DNA from: Evansella sp. AB-P1
Lineage (GTDB): Bacteria > Bacillota > Bacilli > Bacillales > Salisediminibacteriaceae
NCBI RefSeq assembly: GCF_029688925.1
Contig: NZ_JARUKY010000012.1
Span: 1 to 64,000, forward strand
Reading direction: 5' to 3'
Length of the DNA: 64,000 nt
In this document: one piece after another, positions 19,187 to 27,105 of the stretch
How positions within the stretch are numbered: position 1 is the first letter of the stretch
How the letters are laid out: every line of letters starts with the position of its first letter
Notes under the pieces: generated by a model
What the model saw: only the letters and a program-made list of their open reading frames with translations
What the model was told of the DNA's origin: nothing
Databases searched by the model: none
Translations under genes and position numbers: made by a program

Positions 19187-19645
19187 ATGGAGTGGTTTAG
19201 TTTCTTTTTATTGTCGTTTCCAGAAGCATTTTTAATGCTCGCAGTTTCTTTTGCTATACTTGGTATTTCAATCAAGGAGAATTTAAAATCTATGATTATT
19301 TTCTCACTGTTATACGGTGGAGTTGCTTTTATATTAAGTATTTATATGATGAATTCAGTCAAACCTATCATTAACTTAACAGTGTTCGTACTATTATTAG
19401 TAATTATTTTCCATTTTAAAATACTTCATGGTTTTATTATTGGTATCATTGGGTTTATTTTGTTAATATTTTTTGAAATCATTTTACTTCTTCCTTTTAC
19501 ACAACTTGTTCCATTTGAACAAATTGCAGCTAGTCCGTGGTTACGAATCTTTGCAGGTATAACGACTATTCATATTCCATTGTTAGTCACTCTGCTAGTT
19601 ATACAAAGGTTTAAACTTGTAATTAAGATTCCTTTGTTAAAATAA
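19187..19645 (+). CDS. Polytopic membrane protein, kinase-sensor-like
   Basis: A 152-residue protein with about five predicted membrane helices and almost no soluble region. AAGGAGTTTTT precedes the ATG. Its composition and opening (SFFLLSFPEAFLML) resemble the N-terminal membrane sensor region of AgrC/GHKL-type kinases, but no kinase domain follows. With the kinase fragment just upstream it may be part of a broken quorum-sensing-type system. A free-standing membrane protein is the alternative. Confidence 0.5.
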   Translation: MEWFSFFLLSFPEAFLMLAVSFAILGISIKENLKSMIIFSLLYGGVAFILSIYMMNSVKPIINLTVFVLLLVIIFHFKILHGFIIGIIGFILLIFFEIILLLPFTQLVPFEQIAASPWLRIFAGITTIHIPLLVTLLVIQRFKLVIKIPLLK

Positions 19646-19782
19646 GAAACATTGTGAAAATAAGAGTTATAGGTACATTGATGCTATTTTAAATTAATTT
19701 CAAATAGAATTTAATGATTCATAAGAATTATTGTGTCACTGATTAATGGGTATTTAAAACTAATTTATGATGAACGATGTTG

Positions 19783-19808
19783 GAGGGACGGTTCTTCTGA
19801 TTCAAAAT
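19783..19808. repeat. Dispersed palindromic repeat, copy 3 (half-arm)
   Basis: The core GGGACGGTTCTTCTGATTC is present, but the left arm is degenerate. It belongs to the same family as the copies at 16279 and 17564. Confidence 0.65.
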
Positions 19809-19854
19809 GGTGTTGCTGAAGATAGAGGATTAGAAAGATATATAAAGATAATAT

Positions 19855-19910
19855 GAAGCAAACATGTGCACTTGATATTTGAAAGACATGCATGTGTTTG
19901 CTTCTTTTAT
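19855..19910 (+). terminator. Long hairpin terminator
   Basis: GAAGCAAACATGTGCA (19855-19870) pairs with TGCATGTGTTTGCTTC (19889-19904) over 16 positions with two G-U pairs, followed by TTTTAT. No functional gene ends immediately upstream, so the transcript it terminates is unclear. Confidence 0.7.
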
Positions 19911-20635
19911 GTGATTGAAGCTATGCGATTATATTAATCGATATCGTCCCTTTATGTAATGACTCACTATATATCTATAACTATAAACAAGTCATTGTTT
20001 GCATATAAGATTTCGTTTTTTAAAAAATCAATTAGGTCCTTAGAAGGATATTTTCTTTATAACTAATAAAGCTTTTTTATTTATAAAATAAGAGATTAGA
20101 GTGTTTGATTCTATTGGGAACGATGGATTTGACGGGCTTTTGCAACCATTCACTTATAAAAAAGTAATTACTTTTTCTGTTAATAAAATTAATTTTATCC
20201 TTCAACTCTCCCTCTACTTATCCTATATAATACTTTGCTCCTAAAAGTATATTAAATAATATTTTATGAAAGCATAGAAACTCAGGCCGTTTTAACCATA
20301 GACAATCTTAAGGGATTTTATTTTAATATAGTTATAGAAAAGCCCAATATGAAAATACATAAAATAATTAATTATACATTGATTATGTTGTTTGTTTTTC
20401 CAAAAAACTTAAAACTTATCATTTACCCTCATTGCATCATTCAACTTGAAAATAGTAAAGCATAACAGCTGATAAAATTGTTTTCACACCTAAGCCTTCG
20501 TATGTATGGCGTCGGTACAGGTTGAAGAATCCTCAACAATTTTTATTTGAGGAGATATATCTTATGGATATTCCGGTAGAAAGACTGAAGGGAGGGGAGA
20601 TGTAAATAAATTCACGGTTGTATTCCACTATATTT

Positions 20636-20649
20636 TGAAAACGTTTTCA
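20636..20649 (+). promoter_or_regulatory. Perfect cre-like operator upstream of pectate lyase
   Basis: TGAAAACGTTTTCA is a perfect palindrome that matches the cre consensus at all 14 positions. It is 160 bases before the lyase start. CcpA-mediated catabolite repression is the simplest reading; a dedicated LacI-family repressor would bind a similar site. Confidence 0.75.
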
Positions 20650-20809
20650 TATGAAGTTTCGGAGAAAAGAACGATAATTGTAAGTTCGTAGTCTTTAAGA
20701 TATCGTATAGGTGAAAAAATAGTAAAAAATGTAGCATAAAATTTAATAGGTGAAGAATGAGGATCTGAGAAATAGAAGATGAAGCGCGATTATAGAGAGG
20801 AGATTGTAA

Positions 20810-23221
20810 ATGAAAATTTCAAAAGTAAAAAAATGGTTCACGATCGCTTTAGCCGCGACCATGATTATTACATCCTTCGGGTTCGCGCAGCTAACAACGC
20901 AAAACCTGACCGCATCAGCAACATCAAATGATATCACGGTAAATGAATCAGGAACCTGGTACGAAACCGCGTTTGCAGTATGGACAGGCGACATTAACGC
21001 AGAATACGAAGTGTACGTTAAAGGGTCCAACGTTATCGACTGGCGCGACGGGAGCACGATTGACGATTTTCTGACTGACTGGACATTAGTCAATGATGAG
21101 GCTAACGAGCCGCTGGTCCGTGTGGTTGATCCAGCAAGAAATACATGGCGTGCTGATATCCCAGGCCTTCCGGAAGGGGATTACGAGATTCAGGTGAGAG
21201 TGGACGGGGAAGTTGTACATAGCTTCTCAAACTTACAGACTGAAGCTTTTCCGCGTAATGGTGCGGCTTTCGTTCCATCAAATGAAAATCCATACGAAGG
21301 GAATCATGAATTTGCTTTAGATGGCGCTATAGGGGGCTATTTACCGGACGGACGTGTAGATCCGGAAGCGCAGATTGTTTACATCACACCTGAAACCGCT
21401 GAAACATATGCCAACAGCTTGTTCAGTGACAGCAGTCGCGGAACAGTTGCTAATGAGAAACAGCCGCTAGTTGTGCGGTTCGTCGGAACGATTAAAGAAC
21501 GGGGCGCATCAATCGGAGCAGGAAACGGGAATGTTACCATCGAGGGGATTGGACCTGATGCGACTCTTTCTCACGGTCCGTCTTTAATCAGGACAGGCGG
21601 TGCCCACAACGTCGTCATCCGGAACATGAATTTTGATTATCAGACCGATGATGCCATTGAGGTCCATGGCGGTGGTACCGGCATTAGAGCTTCAAATATT
21701 TGGGTACACAACAACACCTTCGGCCATGGCCAAAACCTGCACTTAGCTAATGCCGATGACCCTGATCAAGCAAAAGCTGATGGATCGATTGACATCGTCA
21801 ACCACGCACGGAATTACACTGTAGCTTACAACTACATGGCAGGTAGCGGTAAAGCTATGCTGATTGGCGGCGGTGTCGGCTCTATGAGCGAACACTACGG
21901 AACGATTCACCATAACTGGTTCCAAGGAACAGAAGAACGGACTCCACGGGTGCGCAATGGACGTGTCCATGTATACAACAATTTATATGAAGATGTCCAA
22001 GGGCATCCTTACCATGATACTTTATTGGACAGAAATACAGGTTACGGAATCGGAGCCGCACATAATGCTACCGTTTGGGCGGAAGGGAATATTTTTGACA
22101 ATGTCAACTTCCCGTTTTTAAGGAGCCGCCAAGGTCATGCCCGCGGACATACACACAATGAGTATGGAATTGACTTACCAAACGGAACGCCGAATGCGGG
22201 ATTCAATCACTTTTTCCGTGACGCACCTGGATACATCGTCGCACCTGAGGCAGTCTTTGAAGGGGACTTCCCTGAAACAATGGATGGTTTCAGATTGGCA
22301 TCTGATGTGAAACCAGGTATGACACAAGATGATCTAGATAATCTAAGAATGGATGCTTCCCAACTTGAACCAAACGTTTTCGATGATGCCTCGTCACAGT
22401 ATTTCAATGTGAAAGAAGATATAGGAATTGTAGTTGCTTCCGACTCGACTACCGAGAACCCGAGCAACATGAGCACCAACCCTGCTTCGCAATTGGATTG
22501 GGAGTTCCGTCCGTTACGTCAAGGCGTATGGGCGACGGGTACAACTGAGCAGGCAACGGATTTAAGAACTGAAATCGAAACGAATTCTGGTTCACAGACT
22601 AATATCTCACCTGTTTCTGCGCCAGACGCTCCTGAAATCACTGACGTCCGAATCAATGAGGAAGTCCGTTCTGCGTATGGTACGAGACATATTCCAGCTC
22701 CTGGTAAAATTGTTGTTCACGAAGGTACTTTCACGATCGATTGGGTAAACAACGATGTATTGACTGAGAGCTACGAAATCCAGTTGAGTACAAATAAAGG
22801 AGATTGGGTCACTTTAGCAGAAATAGATCACAATACACGGGATAAGAGTTTTATCACACAGGATATCGATCAATTCGCCAACCTGAATAGCATACTTGCT
22901 CAAGCTGAAAACGGTGATATTTATGAATTCAGAATCCGTGCTTTGAATGCTGCAGGTGCCAGTGAGTGGTCTGATGTAGTTGTCGTGGATACAGTTGGAA
23001 ATGCTGAAGCCTCTGCAGTGGTCAACCATTTGAGAGGAAATCAAAATGAATTGATTATCACTATCGATGAAGTCTATGCTGATGGTACTGGAAGCGGTTC
23101 ATTGACGGAGACCATCCTCATCAACAACAATGCCGAGGATATTTATCGACTAGGACGTTACGATGTATTCGTCAACACGAAAGGCAATACCCAGATCCGA
23201 GATATCTATATCGTCGAATAG
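20810..23221 (+). CDS. Secreted pectate lyase (PL1) with C-terminal FN3-like domain
   Basis: An 803-residue secreted polysaccharide lyase that cleaves polygalacturonate by beta-elimination. Order: Sec signal peptide (1 to about 37), an N-terminal beta domain, the right-handed parallel beta-helix of PL1 (about 150-470) and a fibronectin III-like domain (about 610-730). The catalytic/Ca-binding region is seen as NMNFDYQTDDAIEVHG and the family motif EERTPRVRNGRVHVYNN, with its catalytic Arg. GAGAGGAG precedes the ATG. The gene is distinctly richer in G+C than its neighbours (a 60-base sample at 21481 is about 52% against roughly one third nearby), suggesting acquisition by transfer. A terminator follows. 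Confidence 0.93.
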   Translation: MKISKVKKWFTIALAATMIITSFGFAQLTTQNLTASATSNDITVNESGTWYETAFAVWTGDINAEYEVYVKGSNVIDWRDGSTIDDFLTDWTLVNDEANEPLVRVVDPARNTWRADIPGLPEGDYEIQVRVDGEVVHSFSNLQTEAFPRNGAAFVPSNENPYEGNHEFALDGAIGGYLPDGRVDPEAQIVYITPETAETYANSLFSDSSRGTVANEKQPLVVRFVGTIKERGASIGAGNGNVTIEGIGPDATLSHGPSLIRTGGAHNVVIRNMNFDYQTDDAIEVHGGGTGIRASNIWVHNNTFGHGQNLHLANADDPDQAKADGSIDIVNHARNYTVAYNYMAGSGKAMLIGGGVGSMSEHYGTIHHNWFQGTEERTPRVRNGRVHVYNNLYEDVQGHPYHDTLLDRNTGYGIGAAHNATVWAEGNIFDNVNFPFLRSRQGHARGHTHNEYGIDLPNGTPNAGFNHFFRDAPGYIVAPEAVFEGDFPETMDGFRLASDVKPGMTQDDLDNLRMDASQLEPNVFDDASSQYFNVKEDIGIVVASDSTTENPSNMSTNPASQLDWEFRPLRQGVWATGTTEQATDLRTEIETNSGSQTNISPVSAPDAPEITDVRINEEVRSAYGTRHIPAPGKIVVHEGTFTIDWVNNDVLTESYEIQLSTNKGDWVTLAEIDHNTRDKSFITQDIDQFANLNSILAQAENGDIYEFRIRALNAAGASEWSDVVVVDTVGNAEASAVVNHLRGNQNELIITIDEVYADGTGSGSLTETILINNNAEDIYRLGRYDVFVNTKGNTQIRDIYIVE

Positions 23222-23227
23222 CAAAAA

Positions 23228-23262
23228 AAACGGTTCAGCCTTATGGTTGAGCCGTTTATTTC
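23228..23262 (+). terminator. Rho-independent terminator after pectate lyase
   Basis: AAACGGTTCAGCC (23228-23240) pairs with GGTTGAGCCGTTT (23245-23257) around a TTAT loop, with T-rich sequence after it. Confidence 0.92.
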
Positions 23263-23587
23263 TATTAGAATAGGTAGTAAAGTAACTTTGAGAGATCATA
23301 ACTCTCGATTATTACATAAAAAATGATAGGATAACGAGGATTAGTATATAGTATCTCGTGATTCCAAAATTTTAGTGGGATAAGATATTCTTTAGTTAAG
23401 TAATTTCTCATCTATGAGTTGTTGAGGTTTTGGAGCACATGACACAATTTATTCCTAATTTTACTAGTTTGTATTGCAAGATAGCGATTTTTTATGTAAA
23501 CTATGTTGTAAAGCAAGGTACTTAAAGTGATGAAGAAAAAAGGTTTATGCAGTTCTTCTATATTGTAATACAAGGTAGGTGGCGATC
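23263..23587. other. PadR operon promoter region
   Basis: No gene is seen in this stretch after the lyase terminator. Its distal half carries three related 19-base direct repeats, described separately, that overlap the expected promoter of the PadR-HAAS operon. Confidence 0.5.
23466..23577 (+). promoter_or_regulatory. Repeated operator candidate for the PadR regulator
   Basis: TATGTTGTAAAGCAAGGTA (23502-23520) and TATATTGTAATACAAGGTA (23559-23577) are near-identical 19-mers, and a weaker third copy, TTGTATTGCAAGATAG, lies at about 23469-23484. The last perfect copy ends ten bases before the PadR start. Repeated sites around the promoter fit PadR autoregulation; the binding protein is inferred from position. 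Confidence 0.55.
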
Positions 23588-23920
23588 GTGACAATTAGAA
23601 GTCAATTGTTAAAGGGGATACTGGAAGGATGTATCCTTGCTGTAGTATCTCGGCAAAAAGTATATGGTTATGAATTATCAATGAAACTTCAAGGATACGG
23701 GTTAGAGGTTAGCGAAGGTTCGATTTATCCTATATTGTTAAGGCTTCAGAAAGAAAGACTTATCTATGGGAAGATGGAAAAATCTAATAGTGGTCCAAAT
23801 CGGAAATATTATTACTTAACACAGTTAGGAGAAGAAGCACTAAGTAATTTTAAAAAACAATGGGAAGGAATTAAAATTCCGGTTGATCTTTTATTAAATG
23901 GGGAGGAGCAATCACAATGA
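23588..23920 (+). CDS. PadR-family transcriptional regulator
   Basis: A 110-residue PadR winged-helix repressor. The core is typical: an N-terminal helix, the recognition region LSMKLQGYGLEVSEGSIYPILLRLQKE, and the wing ending in RKYYYLTQLGEEAL. GTG at 23588 follows AGGTGG at good distance and gives the common family start MTIRSQLLKGILEG; the upstream GTG at 23579 is part of that ribosome binding site. It overlaps the HAAS-domain gene by four bases (ATGA). PadR proteins of this class usually repress their own operon, often in response to cell-envelope stress or a small ligand. Confidence 0.92.
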   Translation: MTIRSQLLKGILEGCILAVVSRQKVYGYELSMKLQGYGLEVSEGSIYPILLRLQKERLIYGKMEKSNSGPNRKYYYLTQLGEEALSNFKKQWEGIKIPVDLLLNGEEQSQ

Positions 23921-24600
23921 AAGTAGAAGAGTTACTAACGCATAACAATAAGCTGAGAGTGAAACTCACGGAGGAAAACCGGAAGTACTATGAAGATATG
24001 CTTGTTTACATTCGATTATCATATGACAAGTCGGAAAAGGAAACTGAAGAGATATTATCCGAATTATTAGGCCATCTTATTGAAGCTCAACAAGAAGGAA
24101 GAACAGCTGAGGATGTTTTTGGTAAAGACCCTAAGAAGTATGCAGACAATATTATTGGTGAACTGCCAAAAATGGTTTCTAAAGAAAGATTACTGCTTGG
24201 AAGCATGTCCCTTTTATATTTCTTAGGAGTGTCGGTTTTTTTCATTGGAATAGTTCGAATGATAAATCAGTATGTCATACCTATAGATCAAATGACTAAC
24301 GAGTATTATATTCTTTCTGTGGTAGTAAAAACTCTCACTTCGATTCCGATTGCATTCCTGTTAATATTTGGTGCATTGCAATATTTAAGATGGGCTTGCT
24401 TTAAGAATATCTCGAGAGTAAAGGATTTCTTCATCTTATGGGGCTGGGAGATGCTCTCTATAGGAATCTTTGTTCTTGTATATTATTTGGTTCCCGATAT
24501 TGGTCCAGTAATCGAAGTTTCAGGATGGTTTGTAGCATTATTAGGAATTTTTCTCTATCTTGCAGGGAGTTTCGTGAAAAGAATAAGTACAAACAATTAA
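23917..24600 (+). CDS. HAAS-domain (DUF1129-like) membrane protein
   Basis: A 227-residue membrane protein paired with PadR. The N-terminal 80 residues form the HAAS helical domain (DKSEKETEEILSELLGHLIEAQ and FGKDPKKYADNII are typical), and four membrane helices follow (about 95-220). PadR-HAAS pairs are common in Firmicutes. The membrane partner is thought to modulate or be modulated by PadR, with no enzymatic role assigned. It is translationally coupled to padR. Confidence 0.88.
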   Translation: MKVEELLTHNNKLRVKLTEENRKYYEDMLVYIRLSYDKSEKETEEILSELLGHLIEAQQEGRTAEDVFGKDPKKYADNIIGELPKMVSKERLLLGSMSLLYFLGVSVFFIGIVRMINQYVIPIDQMTNEYYILSVVVKTLTSIPIAFLLIFGALQYLRWACFKNISRVKDFFILWGWEMLSIGIFVLVYYLVPDIGPVIEVSGWFVALLGIFLYLAGSFVKRISTNN

Positions 24601-24997
24601 GCTCACAAAAAATGGTGAATTTTGGATGTAAAAGGGAAAAAATTCCGTTTATCCCTTTTAACTTTATATATAATAAAAGTAGATTGTATACCCAGAGGTA
24701 ATTATTACGTTCAATTGCCTCTTGAATCATAGAAATAAATAACTCTTCTTTAATATCCTCTACTTTTTTCACTTGTATATGATGCATTTGTTTACCTGTT
24801 TCTTGAAGTAGCCTTTCTTTGTCTGTAAGCTCTGAACCTTGATAAAATCCTAAGTTTACAAGTTTTTTAGCAGTGCCTATATAACATACTAGTCCATTTT
24901 GTGCATAGTTCGGTTTAGAGCATTTAATCTCTTCAATAATTTCTGGAGAGGATCTAAAAATAAGCTCTCTTAGCTGTAACCAACGTAAGCAACCCAT
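24458..24997 (-). pseudogene. DUF1801-domain protein, truncated
   Basis: Residues 1-96 of this frame (24710-24997) match the DUF1801 core: LRELIFRSSPEIIEEI, GLVCYIGTAKKLVNLGF and GKQMHHIQVKKVEDI. The normal N-terminal 20-30 residues are missing; an in-frame stop lies 13 codons upstream. The frame reads past the usual end for over 80 codons into the convergent HAAS gene, giving low-complexity sequence. I regard it as a decayed gene. DUF1801 proteins have no established function. Confidence 0.55.
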
Positions 24998-25087
24998 AAT
25001 TTGGTTGTTCGGGTTTAATGTTTAGTAGATCCACCCAGCGGATTCCTTACACAAGTATAGTCATTAATGAAAAAAGCAAGATTGTAG

Positions 25088-25996
25088 TTAAATACGTTGA
25101 CATTCATATTCTCTTAGGTCCACTTTTTCTATCTGTATCGTACTGTGCTTAATATGAAGCTTTGTTTTAATATAATCTTTAGCATGTAACAAAATATCGT
25201 GATGTTTTTCCGAATAAGAAGGGTCTATGACAAGGTGCGCCGTTAGACTATTTATACCAGATGTGATTGTCCATACATGCAAGTCATGTACATTTCTGAC
25301 ACCATCTATTTTTAACAAGGCGCTTTCAACTTCACCTATATTAATGTTCCTAGGAGTGCCCTCCAAAAGCACATGAACCGTATCTTTTAACAGGGAAAAA
25401 GCAGTAAAAGAAATCATTATAGCGATAACGATACTTAGTATAGGATCGGCTATATACCAGCCGGTAAAGTAAATAATGACGCCAGCAATTACTGCGGCTA
25501 CGGAGCCCAATGCATCACTAAGTACATGTAAATATGCTCCACGCATATTAAGGTTTTCCTTCACATCTCCACGCATTAATGCATACATAGCACCAATATT
25601 AGCGATAAGTCCAATGAAAGCAATAACGATCATCCCTCCAGCTATTACTTCTTGAGGAGCCATGAACCTAATAATTGCTTCTCGAAAAATAAAAACAGAA
25701 ATAACAATTAACGCAACACTGTTGAATAATGCTGCTAACACTTCATAACGATGATTACCATACGTTCGTTTTGGACTTACCGCTTTTGCAGCAAGAGTAA
25801 AGGCAATTAAACTTATGAGCAAATTGGAAAAATCATTTAGCATATGAAAAGCATCTGCTAAAAGGGCTAGACTACCAGTCCAAAGTCCACCAATAAACTG
25901 AACGATCATCCAACTTCCAATAATTATCATGGCAATAATTAAGTTAATCTTATTTTCATGTCCAGTTTGATGATGGTGATGATGGTGATGATCCAT
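25088..25996 (-). CDS. czcD: Cation diffusion facilitator, Zn/Co exporter (CzcD-like)
   Basis: A 302-residue CDF proton-coupled metal exporter with six membrane helices and a cytoplasmic C-terminal dimerisation domain. It starts with a run of seven His residues (residues 3-9), a probable metal-collecting tail. The transport-site motifs are in TM2 (ADAFHMLNDF) and TM5 (HVLSDALGSV). AAAGGGAGAGTG precedes the ATG. An ArsR-type operator lies just upstream and is shared in sequence with the next gene's promoter, so zinc/cobalt-induced expression is expected. Confidence 0.93.
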   Translation of the reverse strand: MDHHHHHHHQTGHENKINLIIAMIIIGSWMIVQFIGGLWTGSLALLADAFHMLNDFSNLLISLIAFTLAAKAVSPKRTYGNHRYEVLAALFNSVALIVISVFIFREAIIRFMAPQEVIAGGMIVIAFIGLIANIGAMYALMRGDVKENLNMRGAYLHVLSDALGSVAAVIAGVIIYFTGWYIADPILSIVIAIMISFTAFSLLKDTVHVLLEGTPRNINIGEVESALLKIDGVRNVHDLHVWTITSGINSLTAHLVIDPSYSEKHHDILLHAKDYIKTKLHIKHSTIQIEKVDLREYECQRI

Positions 25997-26012
25997 TTTT
26001 CACTCTCCCTTT

Positions 26013-26040
26013 CAATATATGTTCATATAATCATATAATA
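26013..26040 (-). promoter_or_regulatory. ArsR/CzrA-type operator before czcD
   Basis: The core ATATGTTCATAT (26017-26028) is followed by an AATCATA half-site. The same core plus ATCATA arrangement precedes the ArsR gene, indicating one regulator for both promoters. Confidence 0.7.
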
Positions 26041-26119
26041 ACTGTACAAAATTATTTAAAAAATCACACACCTCTTATCTTATGGGAAATATATTTATAC
26101 TCCGAATTCTAATTTAATT

Positions 26120-26419
26120 TCAATCGTGGTTGGAGTGTTCTATTGTTTTCTCAAGAATATCCATGATGTGGTCGTCTTCAGGAGAATAATAGATGGATGT
26201 TCCTTCTCGTCTTGATTTAACAAGACGTAAATTTTTTAAAAATCTTAATTGATGTGACACCGTTGATTGTCCTAGTGACAAAAGTTCTACAATTTCACCA
26301 ACTGAACACTCTTTTACAGATAATAAATGTAATATTCGTATACGGGTAGGATCTCCTAAAGCTTTAAAAGTTTGAGAAACGATAAAAAGTGTTTCTTTAT
26401 CAAGGTCATAATTATTCAT
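26120..26419 (-). CDS. czrA: ArsR-family metal sensor, CzrA type
   Basis: A 99-residue winged-helix repressor of the SmtB/ArsR family. The recognition helix is [19 protein letters not shown] (residues 49-67). Residues Asp82, His84, His95 and His98 reproduce exactly the spacing of the alpha-5 zinc site of CzrA (D-x-H, then H, x2, H). It should release DNA on binding Zn(II) or Co(II). AAGGGGTG precedes the ATG. It is encoded upstream of czcD, about 120 bases away with a separate operator, rather than in a tight operon. Confidence 0.92.
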   Translation of the reverse strand: MNNYDLDKETLFIVSQTFKALGDPTRIRILHLLSVKECSVGEIVELLSLGQSTVSHQLRFLKNLRLVKSRREGTSIYYSPEDDHIMDILEKTIEHSNHD

Positions 26420-26437
26420 GAATTTACACCCCTTTAT

Positions 26438-26466
26438 ATATGATCATATGTTCATATTATCATAAT
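26438..26466 (-). promoter_or_regulatory. ArsR/CzrA-type operator before the sensor gene
   Basis: Contains ATATGTTCATAT (26446-26457) followed by TATCATAA. It overlaps the expected promoter of the ArsR gene, consistent with autoregulation. Confidence 0.7.
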
Positions 26467-26774
26467 AAGACTTAAATGGATAGATAATAAATAGCTAAAA
26501 TTAAATTGCATGATTGTAGATTCTTGATGCTGTATTCATGAAAAATGGTTTAGAGGTAGAAATTTAAACCATGATAATCTATGACAGTATAGGAAGAATG
26601 TTAATTATAGCCCAAAACGTAGAACCAGCGAAAAACAATAAAAATAACATCAAACCATTTTAAGAATATTTATAATTTTTTATATTTTTTAAATTAAATA
26701 AGCTAAAATCATTGTATACCATACAGGGGTATAGTAAGATGGAATAGATTTAAAAATATGAAGGAGGAATATCA
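26467..26774. other. Divergent intergenic region between metal-sensor and copper genes
   Basis: No gene is seen. It is AT-rich, contains the copper operator at 26715-26733 and ends in the GAAGGAGGAATATCA ribosome binding site of copZ. Confidence 0.5.
26715..26733 (+). promoter_or_regulatory. CsoR-like copper operator before copZ
   Basis: TATACCATACAGGGGTATA is a pseudo-palindrome that resembles known CsoR operators. Its reverse complement matches the second site before copA at 15 of 19 positions. Confidence 0.7.
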
Positions 26775-26987
26775 ATGGAACAAAGATCATTCATGGTTAA
26801 GGGAATGTCGTGTGGTCATTGCGTTAATTCAATAGAAGGGGAAGTACGGGATCTTGAAGGTGTAGGCTATGTGAAGGTTCATTTAAAAAGCGAAAAAGTA
26901 GATGTGCAATTTGATGCAAAAAAAATTACGCTAAATAGGATTAAAGACGTCATTGAAGAACAAGGATACGAAGTTAAACCCAAATAA
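26775..26987 (+). CDS. copZ: Copper chaperone CopZ
   Basis: A 70-residue HMA-domain metallochaperone that carries Cu(I) in the cytoplasm and hands it to the N-terminal domains of CopA. The Cu-binding motif GMSCGHC places Cys13 and Cys16 in the expected loop, and the beta-alpha-beta-beta-alpha-beta pattern is complete. AAGGAGG ten bases upstream supports the ATG. It precedes copA by 118 bases, with a second copper operator in between. Confidence 0.95.
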   Translation: MEQRSFMVKGMSCGHCVNSIEGEVRDLEGVGYVKVHLKSEKVDVQFDAKKITLNRIKDVIEEQGYEVKPK

Positions 26988-27064
26988 GACTTAATTCATA
27001 AGGGAACCTTTTCAATAAAGAGCTAAAATAATCGTGCGGTTTTCACTTTTATTTTTAAGATTTA

Positions 27065-27083
27065 TATACCCCCGTACAGTATA
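27065..27083 (+). promoter_or_regulatory. CsoR-like copper operator before copA
   Basis: TATACCCCCGTACAGTATA resembles the CsoR consensus and is the reverse-orientation counterpart of the site before copZ. It suggests that copA has its own copper-inducible promoter. Confidence 0.72.
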
Positions 27084-27105
27084 TACTTTGTCAGGAGTGG
27101 TGAAA

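Larger units (their letters stand above)
19646..20809. other. 1.16-kb intergenic region before the pectate lyase
   Basis: No gene is seen. It contains repeat copy 3 (19783-19808), a strong terminator-like hairpin (19855-19907), a long AT-rich stretch, a perfect cre-like palindrome (20636-20649) and the pectate lyase leader. The 5' leader of the lyase may exceed 100 bases. Confidence 0.5.
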
